Shown: piece after piece, positions 43,729-52,989 of the stretch | Position numbering within the stretch: the first letter of the stretch is position 1 | Layout: each line of letters opens with the position of its first letter | NCBI GenBank assembly: GCA_022845955.1 | Contig: AP025576.1 | Location: 1,178,001 to 1,242,000, forward strand | Length of the DNA stretch: 64,000 nucleotides | Direction: 5' to 3' | Source of the DNA: Lachnospiraceae bacterium | GTDB taxonomy: Bacteria > Bacillota > Clostridia > Lachnospirales > Lachnospiraceae | Position numbers and translations under genes: made by a program | Notes under the pieces: generated by a model | What the model was told of the DNA's origin: nothing | Databases searched by the model: none | What the model saw: only the letters and a program-made list of their open reading frames with translations

Positions 43729-44325
43729 ATGAAAAGTACAGGAAAGGATCACAGGACGCGGGTAACGAAAATGCTCATCCGTAAAGCATTTACGGATTTG
43801 CTGAAGGAAAAACCCATTCAGAGCATAACCATTAAAGAGCTGTGTGAAGCGGCGGAAATTAACCGGGGAACCTTCTATTCCCATTATTCCGATATCTACG
43901 ATTTGCTGGATAAAATGGAAGAGGAAATGCTGGCTGATTTTATTAAAGCGCTGGAACCTTTGCTGGAAACAGAGAAAGAGGATTTGACCCCGGTGAAAAT
44001 TACTGCCGGTATTTTCCGCTGTCTCAAGGAAAACGCGGATATTTGCATCGTAACACTGGGAGACTATGGAGATAAGGAATTTGCACTGCGCCTGATTAAT
44101 CTGGGCAGGGAAAAATGTGTGGAAGCCTATTCCCATTATTTCCAGTCCGCTACCGCTAAACAGATTGAATTTTTTTATGCCTTTGTCAGTGCGGGCTGTA
44201 TCGGCCTGCTCCAGAAATGGCTGGCGGAAGGAATGGTAAGCAGTCCCGAGGAGATTGCTGCTATGGCGGAAAATATCATGATGTATGGTATGGGCGCACT
44301 GTTGGAAAAATTTAAGGAAATTTAA
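43729..44325 (+). CDS. TetR/AcrR-family regulator
   Basis: This 198-residue regulator has an N-terminal helix-turn-helix (TRVTKMLIRKAFTDLLKEKP, then ITIKELCEAAEINRGTFYSHYSDIYDLLDKM) and an all-helical ligand/dimer domain with FYAFVSAGCIGLLQKWLAEGM typical of the TetR_C group in Firmicutes. ATG 43729 follows GGGAGCAGC; the open frame upstream from 43588 lacks a site. It precedes the transglycosylase operon by 104 bases, which has its own promoter, so it may regulate that operon or itself. Confidence 0.88.
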   Translation: MKSTGKDHRTRVTKMLIRKAFTDLLKEKPIQSITIKELCEAAEINRGTFYSHYSDIYDLLDKMEEEMLADFIKALEPLLETEKEDLTPVKITAGIFRCLKENADICIVTLGDYGDKEFALRLINLGREKCVEAYSHYFQSATAKQIEFFYAFVSAGCIGLLQKWLAEGMVSSPEEIAAMAENIMMYGMGALLEKFKEI

Positions 44326-44336
44326 GAAGTCCTTTG

Positions 44337-44365
44337 TTAAAAAGATAAGGAAGCTGTGTTATACT
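44337..44365 (+). promoter_or_regulatory. Promoter of the transglycosylase-regulator-kinase operon
   Basis: TTAAAA and TATACT are 17 bases apart just after the TetR stop. The leader to the ATG at 44429 is about 57 bases. An operator for the TetR protein could overlap, but no clear palindrome is seen. Confidence 0.5.
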
Positions 44366-44428
44366 TCCTTTCACGGAAAGAGGTATCACTCGTTTTCTGT
44401 TCAAAGATATGGTGTAAGGAGCTGCAGT

Positions 44429-45160
44429 ATGCGAATTATCAAAAAGTTTATTGTAACCGTCATTGTTGTTTTTTTCATAGGGGGCTGTGTGGCGGGCGGA
44501 CGTCTGCTATGGGAGGGATACCGGATGTATCAGGAGGTAATTGCCGGGGAGCCGCTTACGGATAAGGTGGAAGGAATCCGATCCAAACCGCATTACACTA
44601 CCCTTGACCAGCTTCCTGATACGTATAAAAATGCGGTGGTGGCCGTCGAGGACAAGCGTTTTTATAAGCACGGAGGGATTGATCTCATTTCTACGTTCCG
44701 GGCCGTATTCATTAACCTGAAGGAAAAAAAGCTGGCGGAGGGAGGAAGTTCCATCACACAGCAGCTTGCCAAAAACATGTATTTTACCCAGGAGAAAAAA
44801 TTTCTGCGGAAAGTCGCCGAGCTGTTTGTGGCGTTTCAGCTGGAGAAAAATTATAGCAAGGAGGAAATACTGGAGCTGTATGTCAATACGATTTATTTTG
44901 GCAGCGGCTATTATTGTGTCTATGATGCCGCCCAGGGCTATTTTGAAAAAGAACCCGGGGAAATGAACGATTACGAAAGTACGCTTCTGGCCGGAATCCC
45001 CAATGCGCCTTCTGTTTATGCCCTGACCAACCGGCCGGAGCTGGCGGCTCAGAGACAGAGAACCGTAGTAGAATGCATGGTGGAACAGAAAGTTCTGACA
45101 CAGGAAGAGGCGGAACGTATTTTGGGGGAAGGAGAGCAGACGATACAGGACAATGAATAA
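44429..45160 (+). CDS. mtgA: Monofunctional peptidoglycan glycosyltransferase (GT51)
   Basis: This 243-residue enzyme polymerises lipid II into glycan chains at the outer face of the membrane. One N-terminal anchor (about residues 7-27) is followed by a GT51 domain with the catalytic E74 in VAVEDKRFYKHGGID. The second motif is GGSSITQQLAKNMYF and the third is NYSKEEILELYVNTIYFG. No transpeptidase domain is present, so it is monofunctional. It overlaps the response regulator gene by eight bases, an unusual direct link between a wall polymerase and a two-component system. AAGGAG lies 8 bases before the ATG. Confidence 0.93.
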   Translation: MRIIKKFIVTVIVVFFIGGCVAGGRLLWEGYRMYQEVIAGEPLTDKVEGIRSKPHYTTLDQLPDTYKNAVVAVEDKRFYKHGGIDLISTFRAVFINLKEKKLAEGGSSITQQLAKNMYFTQEKKFLRKVAELFVAFQLEKNYSKEEILELYVNTIYFGSGYYCVYDAAQGYFEKEPGEMNDYESTLLAGIPNAPSVYALTNRPELAAQRQRTVVECMVEQKVLTQEEAERILGEGEQTIQDNE

Positions 45161-45848
45161 AGTGTTGATTGTGGAAGATGATACGCTGCTGAATACCACC
45201 CTTGCCTATCATATGCAGGGACGGGGAATGGAAACGGATTCAGCGTTCGGCTGTATGGACGCCAGAAAAAAGCTGGAAGCGAGATCTTATGATCTGGTCA
45301 TTCTGGACGTAAACCTTCCGGATGGTGATGGCTTCTCCCTTTGCAGGCAGATCCGGCGGGAATGGAAAACGGCGGTTATTTTTCTTACGGCCAATGATCT
45401 GGAAAGCGATATGCTCAAGGGCTATGATTTAGGTGCGGCAGATTATGTGACAAAGCCTTTTTCCACCCAGGTGTTCCTGAAAAAGGTGGAACGGCTGATG
45501 CAGCTGATTTCTCCGGAAAAGGAGCGGGTAGAGGATAGTTATGAAGATGAAGAGCTCCATATTGGCCTGCAGAGCATGACGGCATCCTTCCGCGGCAGGG
45601 ACATTGCGTTTACCCCTCTGGAATACAGGCTTCTCACTATTTTTATCCATAATCCCGGAATCGTCCTCACAAGGCAGAAGCTGCTGGAACGGCTGTGGGA
45701 TGATCAGGGGAATTATGTGGATGAACACACGCTGACTACGGTTATCAGCCGGATGAGGAGCAAGCTGGAGGGAGCGCATCCTTATATTAAAACCGTTTAT
45801 GGGATGGGATATCTCTGGAATGGGAAAGGCGGACGGTATGACGGCTGA
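45153..45848 (+). CDS. OmpR/PhoB-family response regulator
   Basis: This 231-residue regulator has a receiver (1-115) with acidic pocket E8/D9/D10, phospho-acceptor D52 in ILDVNLPDGDG, T79 and K101 in YVTKPFS. A winged-helix DNA-binding domain (about 130-225) contains LTPLEYRLLTIF-type sequence and DEHTLTTVISRMRSKL. It overlaps the transglycosylase gene upstream by eight bases and is followed at once by its kinase. With the ABC exporter genes downstream this resembles BceRS-type antibiotic-sensing modules. Confidence 0.93.
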   Translation: MNKVLIVEDDTLLNTTLAYHMQGRGMETDSAFGCMDARKKLEARSYDLVILDVNLPDGDGFSLCRQIRREWKTAVIFLTANDLESDMLKGYDLGAADYVTKPFSTQVFLKKVERLMQLISPEKERVEDSYEDEELHIGLQSMTASFRGRDIAFTPLEYRLLTIFIHNPGIVLTRQKLLERLWDDQGNYVDEHTLTTVISRMRSKLEGAHPYIKTVYGMGYLWNGKGGRYDG

Positions 45849-45879
45849 GGACGGCGGGAACAGGAGAGGCGGGCGGATT

Positions 45880-46986
45880 ATGTACGGACATACAGCGCGG
45901 AAACAGGAATGGCGGTTACCCCGCGGAAAATGGAACAGAACAGGTATCGGGGCGGGAATGCTTCTGACGGCTGCAGCGGCTGTCGGGGGCTTTTTTGCAG
46001 TTACCAAAGAAGCGGGGGTGCTGGCGGCCGGCGGGAGTGTCCTGGTGCTGGCGGCGATTTGGACGGCAGTCATGTACGAAGCCGAAAGGCGGGAACTGCA
46101 GACATTTATGGAGGATGTGGGAAAGCTGCTGGATACCATGGAAGGCGTTTGGAACAGGGAAGGGATGCAGAAGCCGGAAGAAATGTTCCGGGAGATTACC
46201 GGCCTGGAGGAAGAAACGCTTATATCACGGCTGGGAAGCAGATTCTGCCGTCTTTATGAAATGATGGAACATGCCCGGCTGAAGACGGAAGAGGAAAAGA
46301 AAAAATTACAGTCCCTTGTTTCGGATATTTCCCATCAGGTCAGAACGCCGGTGACCAATATGAAAATGATCGGTACGGCGCTGACGGAGCCTGCCGGCGG
46401 TAAGTCTCTCACGGCGGAAAAAAGGAAGGAATTCCTGGGAGCTATGAATGCCCAGGTGGAAAAGCTGAATTTTCTCATGCAGGCACTGGTAAAGACCTCC
46501 CGTCTGGAAACCGGGCTGATAACGCTGCACCGGCAGAAGGAATGCCTTTATGAAACATTGGCGGAGTCCCTGGGCGGCATTCTTTTTGCGGCGGAATCGA
46601 AAAAAATCGAAGTGGAAGCTGTCTGCCCGGAAAAGCTGCAGCTGCCCCATGATAAAAAATGGACGGCGGAGGCCCTTTTCAATCTTCTGGACAACGCGGT
46701 GAAATATACCCCGCCCGGCGGGAAAATCCGGGTGGAGGCAGTGCAGCAGGAAATGTATACCCGGATTGATGTGGCGGATACCGGAAAGGGGATCCGGGAA
46801 GAACACCAGGCCGCCATATTCCGCCGTTTTTACCGGGAAGAGGGAGTGGCTGGAATCCCGGGACTAGGCATCGGCCTGTATCTTGCCCGCGAAATTGTAT
46901 CCATGCAGGGCGGTTATATCAAGGTAGTTTCACGGGAGGGAGGCGGATCCGTCTTTTCCGTTTACTTACTGAATACCGTTCCTTAA
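45880..46986 (+). CDS. Sensor histidine kinase with two membrane helices and no large sensor domain
   Basis: This is a kinase of about 368 residues. Two membrane helices with a very short loop lie at about residues 22-65, a design typical of intramembrane-sensing kinases that receive the signal from an ABC transporter. The phosphotransfer motif is SDISHQVRTPVTN with H152, and the ATPase boxes NLLDNAVKYTP, DTGKGI, FYRE and GLGIGLYLA are intact. ATG 45880 has AGGAGAGG ten bases upstream; ATG 45838, overlapping the regulator gene, is an alternative. The pairing with the exporter at 47116-50276 suggests sensing of a cell-wall-active peptide. Confidence 0.92.
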   Translation: MYGHTARKQEWRLPRGKWNRTGIGAGMLLTAAAAVGGFFAVTKEAGVLAAGGSVLVLAAIWTAVMYEAERRELQTFMEDVGKLLDTMEGVWNREGMQKPEEMFREITGLEEETLISRLGSRFCRLYEMMEHARLKTEEEKKKLQSLVSDISHQVRTPVTNMKMIGTALTEPAGGKSLTAEKRKEFLGAMNAQVEKLNFLMQALVKTSRLETGLITLHRQKECLYETLAESLGGILFAAESKKIEVEAVCPEKLQLPHDKKWTAEALFNLLDNAVKYTPPGGKIRVEAVQQEMYTRIDVADTGKGIREEHQAAIFRRFYREEGVAGIPGLGIGLYLAREIVSMQGGYIKVVSREGGGSVFSVYLLNTVP

Positions 46987-47115
46987 GAATTTTTTTCAGA
47001 ATTTGTGACTTTTCTGCAACAATTTCACGATATCCTTGATACAAAGGAAGAGCCATGGCTGTGACACACAAGCCGGGTAAGGAATCATGAATTATGGTTT
47101 AGGGAAGGAGCAGAA

Positions 47116-47805
47116 ATGACAATTTTACAGACAACGGATTTAAAGAAATATTATGGGGAAGAGCCAACTCTCACAAAGGCGCTGGACGGGGTGGACCTGT
47201 CAGTGGAGCAGGGGGAATTCCTGGCTGTGGTAGGAACCAGCGGGAGCGGGAAATCGACGCTGCTCCATATGATGGGCGGGCTGGATACGCCCACCTCCGG
47301 AAGCATAAAAGTAAGGGGGAAGGAACTGGCGGAAATGAATGATGAACAGCTCACTATTTTCCGCAGGAGAAATATCGGATTTGTATTCCAGAGTTATAAT
47401 CTGGTCCCCATATTAAATGTATATGAAAATATCGTGCTGCCTGTGGAGCTGGATGGGGAACCGGTGGATCAGGCTCTGTTTGACCGGATCGTGGATATGC
47501 TTTCCCTGAAGGAAAAGCTGGAAAGCATGCCGAATCAGCTGTCCGGCGGGCAGCAGCAGCGTGTGGCAATTGCCAGGGCGCTGATTACCAAGCCGGCTAT
47601 TGTGCTGGCGGATGAGCCTACCGGAAATCTGGACAGCCGTACCAGTGCGGATGTGCTGGGGCTTCTGAAAATGACAAGTGAAGAATTCCATCAGACAGTG
47701 GTGATGATAACCCATAATAATGAAATCGCCCAGCTATCCCATCGGATTGTGCGCATTGAAGACGGCAGAATCGCAGGGAAACAACAGGAGGTGCGATCAT
47801 GTTAA
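47116..47805 (+). CDS. ABC transporter ATP-binding protein (MacB/BceA type)
   Basis: This 229-residue ATPase has Walker A GTSGSGKST at residues 40-48, Q-loop at FVFQSYNLVPILN, signature LSGGQQQRVAIARAL, Walker B VLADEPTGNLD and the H-loop in MITHNNEIA. The family powers MacB/LolD/BceA-type transporters, which move lipids or peptides off the membrane rather than import. It overlaps its permease gene by seven bases. AGGGAAGGAG lies before the ATG. The 129-base gap after the kinase shows no terminator. Confidence 0.95.
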   Translation: MTILQTTDLKKYYGEEPTLTKALDGVDLSVEQGEFLAVVGTSGSGKSTLLHMMGGLDTPTSGSIKVRGKELAEMNDEQLTIFRRRNIGFVFQSYNLVPILNVYENIVLPVELDGEPVDQALFDRIVDMLSLKEKLESMPNQLSGGQQQRVAIARALITKPAIVLADEPTGNLDSRTSADVLGLLKMTSEEFHQTVVMITHNNEIAQLSHRIVRIEDGRIAGKQQEVRSC

Positions 47806-50276
47806 AGAATCTGAATACGGGAATCATCCGGAGACTGGCGGCAAACAGCCTGAAATCGGATAAAAAGAGGAATCTGTTTCTTATCATTACGATTGCTTTC
47901 AGCGCCTGTCTCATGCTGACGCTGTCCCTGAAAATACTGGGGGATAATACGAAGCTGAATAGATATATGCGGGGAAGATATCAGACCGTTTTCTCAGACT
48001 TGCCGGAGAAAGATATCCGGAAGCTGCAGGAACAGCCGGAGGTGGAAGCTTCGGGTATGAAAAAGAACCTGTATACGGCCCGTATCAGGGACTATACGGT
48101 GGATGTGGAGTATGCCGATCCATCTGCCGCAAGTCTGCTTACGTACGGTAAGGTGCTGGGAAGCTGGCCGGAAAAAGAAAAGGAAATTGTGGTGGAAGAA
48201 GCCTATCTGAAGCACCTGGGCCTGCCTGTGGAGCCGGGGCAGAAGGTGACGGTGGATCTGGGTGATGGTAGCGAACAGGAATATATGGTCAGCGGCATTT
48301 TGCTGGGGGATAATGAGACACGGGTATACAGAATCGTTGTATCGAAGGATTATGTAAATTCCGTATATGGTGAAAATACGGGATATGAGATAAACATCCG
48401 CCTTAAGGATACGGAAAAGGACAATATGGATACCCTGAAGGCAAAGATACAGGCCTTTGCAGCCGCAAACGGCGTGGAAGAGAACAAGGTGTTCTACAGC
48501 TCCACATATTTCAGCCTGGGAGAAGATTTGCCCATAGAAAAGGTTCTGGCAATCCTGTTCTGCTGTGTCCTGATTGTCGTTGCCACATCGTTGGTGATTT
48601 ACAGCCTGTTTTATATTTCCGTTGTGGGTAAGATCCAGGAATACGGAAGGCTGCGTGTGATTGGGACCACAAAGAAACAGATCCGGAGGCTGGTGAGAAA
48701 GGAAGGGCTGTTTGTATCGGGAATTGCGGTTCCCATCGGGCTTTTACTGGGCTGCATCCTGGGTTTCCTGCTTGTCCCTGACGGATGGAAGTGGTCCATT
48801 ACCCTGCTGTTTGTGGGAATTATTGCTGTAATAACCGAAACGGCCGTTATGATATCCATCCGGACACCGGTAAAAATCGCATCCTCGGTGTCCCCGGTTG
48901 AAGCCGTGCGGATCAGTGCCATGGATGATGGGGGCAAAGCCGGCTCTCCAGCGCGTCGCTGGGGCGCCGGCCCTCGCGGCGGCCGTCAAGCGGAAATAAA
49001 AAACAGAAGGCGCAGGAAAATAACCCCTGTCAGCCTGGCCTTTCTGAATTTTTCCAGAAATAAAAGAAAAGCAATCCTCACACTTACCTCTCTGGGATTC
49101 ACAGGCATGCTTCTGATGTGTGTTGCCGCATATCTGAATTCCGTGGATGATGATGCCATGTCGAGGGCCAGTTTCGGATTGGGCTGTGCGCATCTGGAAC
49201 TGCAGCAGTCGGATGGGCGCAGCGATACCAGTGATGACAGCCTTACGGAATATTATACTAAGGTACAACAGGAGAATCCCCTGGATGAGGAGATGCTGCA
49301 GACGGTTAAGCAGATAGACGGGGTATCCGACGTACTTATATTCCAGGGATGCAAGTCCGATATGATTTTCCCGGAAATGAACGATTATGCAAGGGAGAAC
49401 CCGAAGGAGCTTTCTTTCCGCAATATCGGGCTTACCAGGGAACAGATGGAGTCCTGCAGCGGTTATCTTGTGGAGGGGACGATGGATTATGATACCCTGG
49501 TGCAGAATAACGGAATCCTGATAGCCGATTCGGATAATCTGATTGGCCGTTTTTACGGGTATACCGCGAAGCTGGGAGACAGGATTCAAATAAAAACGGA
49601 CACGGATACCACGGTGGAATTCCAGGTGATGGGCGTGTTAAAAGGACTTACATTGGGAATTGATGTGCCCTTCTTTTACATGCCGGATGCGTGCCTGCCT
49701 CTTCTGAAAACTACAGTTACTAATTTTAACACCCATTTTATGCTGGTGGGGGATCAGGAAAAGGAAGAACAGATAGAAAAAGCGATAATCGCACAGATGG
49801 AGGGATGGGATTCTATTGAGATCAGCTTCCTCAGTGACCTCAGACGGCAGTTGAGCCTTCAGATGGAACAGCTAAAACTCCCTCTTTATGGCCTGGTAGG
49901 ATTTATCGCCATATTCGGTCTGCTGAACCTTATCAATACACTGCTTACCAATGTGGTAACGAGACGCCAGGAATTCGGAATCCTGCAGTCTGTTGGGATG
50001 AGCGGAAAGCAGCTGGCCTCCATGCTCAGGACAGAGTGCTTCCTGTATGTATCAGGCACACTTTTTCTGACACTGACGGTTGGCACGCTGGCAGGCTGGA
50101 TACTCTGCCGGGTATTCGATCAGTTAGGAACCTTCGGAAAGCTGGTATTCCACTTCCCGGTCCTGCCTGTCCTTGTTTTTGCCTTCCTGCTGCTGCTAAT
50201 CCAGATGTTTTTCTCCTGCTGGGCCGTGAGTTACTGCGGAAAGGAGTCTTTGGTACAGCGGATTAAGACGGAATAA
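47799..50276 (+). CDS. ABC transporter permease with two FtsX domains
   Basis: This 825-residue membrane protein is built as two halves. Half 1 has a membrane helix near residue 30, an extracytoplasmic domain to about 250, then three helices to about 360. Half 2 has a helix near 430, an extracytoplasmic domain to about 690, then three final helices (FsX-type VSYCGKESLVQRI end). FtsX signatures such as YGRLRVIGTTKKQIRRLVRKEG and FGILQSVGMSGKQLASML occur in both halves. It should form the exporter or sensor with the preceding ATPase and signal to the kinase. The linker at about 380-397 (GSPARRWGAGPRGGR) is encoded by a GC-rich palindrome unlike the rest of the gene. Confidence 0.92.
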   Translation: MLKNLNTGIIRRLAANSLKSDKKRNLFLIITIAFSACLMLTLSLKILGDNTKLNRYMRGRYQTVFSDLPEKDIRKLQEQPEVEASGMKKNLYTARIRDYTVDVEYADPSAASLLTYGKVLGSWPEKEKEIVVEEAYLKHLGLPVEPGQKVTVDLGDGSEQEYMVSGILLGDNETRVYRIVVSKDYVNSVYGENTGYEINIRLKDTEKDNMDTLKAKIQAFAAANGVEENKVFYSSTYFSLGEDLPIEKVLAILFCCVLIVVATSLVIYSLFYISVVGKIQEYGRLRVIGTTKKQIRRLVRKEGLFVSGIAVPIGLLLGCILGFLLVPDGWKWSITLLFVGIIAVITETAVMISIRTPVKIASSVSPVEAVRISAMDDGGKAGSPARRWGAGPRGGRQAEIKNRRRRKITPVSLAFLNFSRNKRKAILTLTSLGFTGMLLMCVAAYLNSVDDDAMSRASFGLGCAHLELQQSDGRSDTSDDSLTEYYTKVQQENPLDEEMLQTVKQIDGVSDVLIFQGCKSDMIFPEMNDYARENPKELSFRNIGLTREQMESCSGYLVEGTMDYDTLVQNNGILIADSDNLIGRFYGYTAKLGDRIQIKTDTDTTVEFQVMGVLKGLTLGIDVPFFYMPDACLPLLKTTVTNFNTHFMLVGDQEKEEQIEKAIIAQMEGWDSIEISFLSDLRRQLSLQMEQLKLPLYGLVGFIAIFGLLNLINTLLTNVVTRRQEFGILQSVGMSGKQLASMLRTECFLYVSGTLFLTLTVGTLAGWILCRVFDQLGTFGKLVFHFPVLPVLVFAFLLLLIQMFFSCWAVSYCGKESLVQRIKTE
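48939..48971 (+). repeat. GC-rich palindrome inside the permease gene
   Basis: GCCGGCTCTCCAGCG and CGCTGGGGCGCCGGC pair around CGT, followed by GCGGCGGCCG. It lies in frame between the two FtsX halves. The following CCCTCGCGGC is also found in the dispersed repeat at 15344-15353. Confidence 0.6.
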
Positions 50277-50384
50277 CCGATTACGGTTCCGTCCCCTCTG
50301 TGTCCGGGACATCCCACCGGCGGCCTCCCTTCCGGCCATGGTATGTTCTCTGCGTGGGCGCGTTCTCACAGCTTCCGCAGGAAC

Positions 50385-51815
50385 CTAACCTGCCATATAA
50401 TAGGGAACCACAATCCGGAAAACGGAATAAATAAGTGCTGCAGCGGTGAAGAAAATCAACAGGCCGGAAAGAATGGCCGGGATTTTTTCCGCCAGGCTGC
50501 GGCATTTTATTTTATCGGCGAGTTCCTGGAGAAGGAAACCGGTTTTGCGCAGCCCCAGAGTGACAAAATACATAAAAGCGGGAAGCATTGGCATCAGGTA
50601 CCGGCCCTGGGGCTGGAAATCCCAGGTATAAGAATAGTAAACACACAGGAAGACAGGTATCACACAGGCCAGCACCATACACCCGTTAAAAAAGAAGCGG
50701 CGGTTTTTTTCCTGCCAGGACAGATACAGGCCGCGCCCTATGGGCAGCATGCAGACCAGCAGGCCGACGGCAAAAATGCGGTAATAAATTTCATAAATAT
50801 AATAGTGGGTGGGCAGGTTCATCGGGCCGAACATAGCCACAAAGCTTCTCACAAGAAGCGTGAAATAATCCGTACCGAACACCATGGCAAGCACGCCGAT
50901 ACCCTGGTTTTGGCAGGTCTGCCTCAAAAGCGGATGGAAATCCGGCGTACAGGTGGAAGCCACACAGAGGTTGCGGGCATTCATTCCCAGAAAGTCCCCG
51001 TGATAGAGGATTGCATTGCGGATAAACCACCAGCCCGCGCCCAGAAAAACCAGGGCCGAGATAAACGCACCTGCGCGGAACATGGGTTTCCAGTCCATGT
51101 AATACCGGTCAACGGGAGAGGCGGTGCCGTCCCGTGTGATGGTCCCGGCAGAAACTTTTCCTGCAAAACAGCTGATAAACAGTATGACAGTCACCACTAC
51201 GGCGCCGTAGGCGTTATAATAGGACAACGCGCAGAGGATAACCCCTGCGGCGGTCTGGATGCAGAGCGGGCGGGTAAACCCGTTTTTCATCCCGTCCAGT
51301 ACGGCGGTAAACATGAGGATAACCGACAGGAAGGCGCAGGAATCCGTATTGATATAGGTATGCAGAAACAGGCTCTGGGGAAGGAATACCACCAGACAGG
51401 AAAAGAGCCATTGGGTCATTTTTTCCGGAAACAGCAGCTTGGAAAGCCTTCTTGTGAGGACGGCGGCCGCCATGCCGAAGAATACGTTCACCATACGGGC
51501 GGCTACGAGCAGGACATCAAAACGGTCGGTAAAGAGATCCACCGCGCGCAGAAGGAAACCCTCCAGTATGTAGGTAAGCATGGGCTGAAACGCGTAGGAA
51601 CCGCCGTAACCGGGAATCAGTACCGCCGGATCGTCTCCTTTGGGAAGATATCCGTTTTCATAAATAAAGCGGACAACGCGGAAGCGGTTGATTTCATCCG
51701 GCCCCTCCCCGAAGGGCTGGAGCAGTACAAAGGTCATCATGCACACAAAAGCCAGGGAAAGGAAAAGGATTTCCGGAAACCGTTCATTTTTATAGAAACG
51801 ACGTATTTTAGCCAT
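50385..51815 (-). CDS. Polytopic membrane protein, GT-C/DUF2142-like
   Basis: This 476-residue protein has about ten to eleven membrane segments. After the first helix comes FGEGPDEINRF, an acidic loop motif like the one that GT-C glycosyltransferases use to bind the lipid-phosphate sugar donor. The long hydrophobic core ends with QGRYLMPMLPAFMYF, a pattern seen in DUF2142 and ArnT/PMT-like proteins. It may transfer a sugar to a wall polymer or lipid, which is an inference from the fold. It stands alone on the minus strand, between the exporter operon and the purine riboswitch. Its start codon is preceded by CAGGAG. Confidence 0.8.
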   Translation of the reverse strand: MAKIRRFYKNERFPEILFLSLAFVCMMTFVLLQPFGEGPDEINRFRVVRFIYENGYLPKGDDPAVLIPGYGGSYAFQPMLTYILEGFLLRAVDLFTDRFDVLLVAARMVNVFFGMAAAVLTRRLSKLLFPEKMTQWLFSCLVVFLPQSLFLHTYINTDSCAFLSVILMFTAVLDGMKNGFTRPLCIQTAAGVILCALSYYNAYGAVVVTVILFISCFAGKVSAGTITRDGTASPVDRYYMDWKPMFRAGAFISALVFLGAGWWFIRNAILYHGDFLGMNARNLCVASTCTPDFHPLLRQTCQNQGIGVLAMVFGTDYFTLLVRSFVAMFGPMNLPTHYYIYEIYYRIFAVGLLVCMLPIGRGLYLSWQEKNRRFFFNGCMVLACVIPVFLCVYYSYTWDFQPQGRYLMPMLPAFMYFVTLGLRKTGFLLQELADKIKCRSLAEKIPAILSGLLIFFTAAALIYSVFRIVVPYYMAG

Positions 51816-51918
51816 AGATTACTCCTGTAATAAAATGGTTGCTTTGGTTGGCAGACATTGAGCCTGATAGATATAAATTTATTATAATCGAATTACCTCT
51901 AAATTTCCACAAAAATAC

Positions 51919-51947
51919 TTGTCAGCGTAAAAAGGATGGGCTATACT
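51919..51947 (+). promoter_or_regulatory. Promoter of the ZTP riboswitch operon
   Basis: TTGTCA and TATACT are 17 bases apart; the start near 51954 leaves about 30 bases before the riboswitch core. Confidence 0.75.
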
Positions 51948-51985
51948 GTTTGTGTAGGGCGTTTTGCCCATGAATTTAAGGTAGT

Positions 51986-52087
51986 ACATGCGACTGGCGG
52001 AATGGTGGAGCACCACAGGGAGTATGTATGAAGAAAGCCGGCCGCCTGGGTACCCGTATGAGAGTAACCAGGGGGTTTTTTATTTTT
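51986..52087 (+). promoter_or_regulatory. ZTP/ZMP (pfl motif) riboswitch with terminator
   Basis: The conserved pfl elements appear in order: GCGACTGGCGG, a GTGG/CCAC stem leading to CCACAGGGAG, and after a short variable region GGCCGCCTGGGT. The last element overlaps a terminator (CCTGGGTA pairing with TAACCAGG, then GGGGGTTTTTT) at about 52044-52087. ZTP or ZMP binding should prevent termination, turning on the genes that use AICAR when folate is short. Both downstream genes act on exactly that metabolite branch, which supports the call. Confidence 0.92.
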
Positions 52088-52170
52088 CCGGAAAGCGAAG
52101 GATTTCCGGAAAAGTCCCTGTGGGGACACTTTATGAAAGAAGCCGCTGGAACGGCAGAATGGAGGAAGTT

Positions 52171-52887
52171 ATGAAATTACTGTCTCTGGAAGACGAATTG
52201 AAAAACAACGCCTATCCCGGAAGGGGGATTGTGCTGGGGAGGACTCCCGATGGGAAAAAAGCGGTTGCCGCTTATTTTATCATGGGAAGAAGCGCCAACA
52301 GCCGGAACCGCATTTTTGCGGAGGAGGGGGAAGGAATCCGTACCCAGGCATTTGATGAATCCAAGCTGGAGGATCCCAGCCTTATCATTTATGCGCCGGT
52401 GCGGGTTCTGGGAAATAAAACCATTGTGACCAACGGAGACCAGACAGATACCATTTATGAAGGCATGGACAAACAGCTGACCTTTGAACAGTCCCTGCGC
52501 TGCCGGGAATTTGAACCGGACGGCCCCAACTATACCCCCCGCATTTCCGGGATCGTCCACATAGAAAACGGCGGCTTCAATTTTGCCATGTCCATACTGA
52601 AAAGTGACGACGGCTGTCCTGATTCCTGCAGCCGCTTTACCTATGCCTATGAAAATCCGGCGGCAGGAAAAGGACGCTTTATCCATACGTATATGCATGA
52701 CGGAAATCCCCTTCCCAGCTTTGAGGGCGAACCGAAAATGGTGGAAATCAAGGGCGGGATTGATGAATTTACCGACCTGCTCTGGAACAGCCTGAACGAG
52801 GAAAACAAGGTTTCCCTGTTCGTGCGTTATATTTCCATAGATGACGGAACCTATGAAACAAGAATTGTGAACAAGAACTGTAAATAA
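52171..52887 (+). CDS. purO: IMP cyclohydrolase, PurO-like
   Basis: This 238-residue protein matches the IMP cyclohydrolase family first known from archaea, which closes FAICAR to IMP in the last step of purine synthesis. Recognisable parts are NNAYPGRGIVLGRTPDGKK near the start, AYFIMGRSANSRNRIF, and the middle EPDGPNYTPRISGIV. It is not homologous to the N-terminal half of bacterial PurH. ATG 52171 has GGAGG five bases upstream. The upstream frame runs through the riboswitch and is not coding. It lies 100 bases before the AICAR transformylase gene under the same riboswitch. Confidence 0.88.
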   Translation: MKLLSLEDELKNNAYPGRGIVLGRTPDGKKAVAAYFIMGRSANSRNRIFAEEGEGIRTQAFDESKLEDPSLIIYAPVRVLGNKTIVTNGDQTDTIYEGMDKQLTFEQSLRCREFEPDGPNYTPRISGIVHIENGGFNFAMSILKSDDGCPDSCSRFTYAYENPAAGKGRFIHTYMHDGNPLPSFEGEPKMVEIKGGIDEFTDLLWNSLNEENKVSLFVRYISIDDGTYETRIVNKNCK

Positions 52888-52989
52888 AAACCGGCGGCAC
52901 GGCGGCAAGCGCATTCCCTGCGTTTATCCTTGCATGGAACGGAAAAGGTAAGGAAGCGTTATACGAATAAATATACAGGAGAAAAAGAA

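Noticed and set aside
50343..51830. 495-codon open frame on the plus strand
   Set aside because: It is antisense to the polytopic membrane protein; its His/Lys/Gly-rich, low-hydrophobicity composition is what the reverse of a membrane-protein gene gives.
51988..52170. N-terminal extension of PurO
   Set aside because: The stretch is the ZTP riboswitch and its terminator; the PurO start at 52171 has its own GGAGG.
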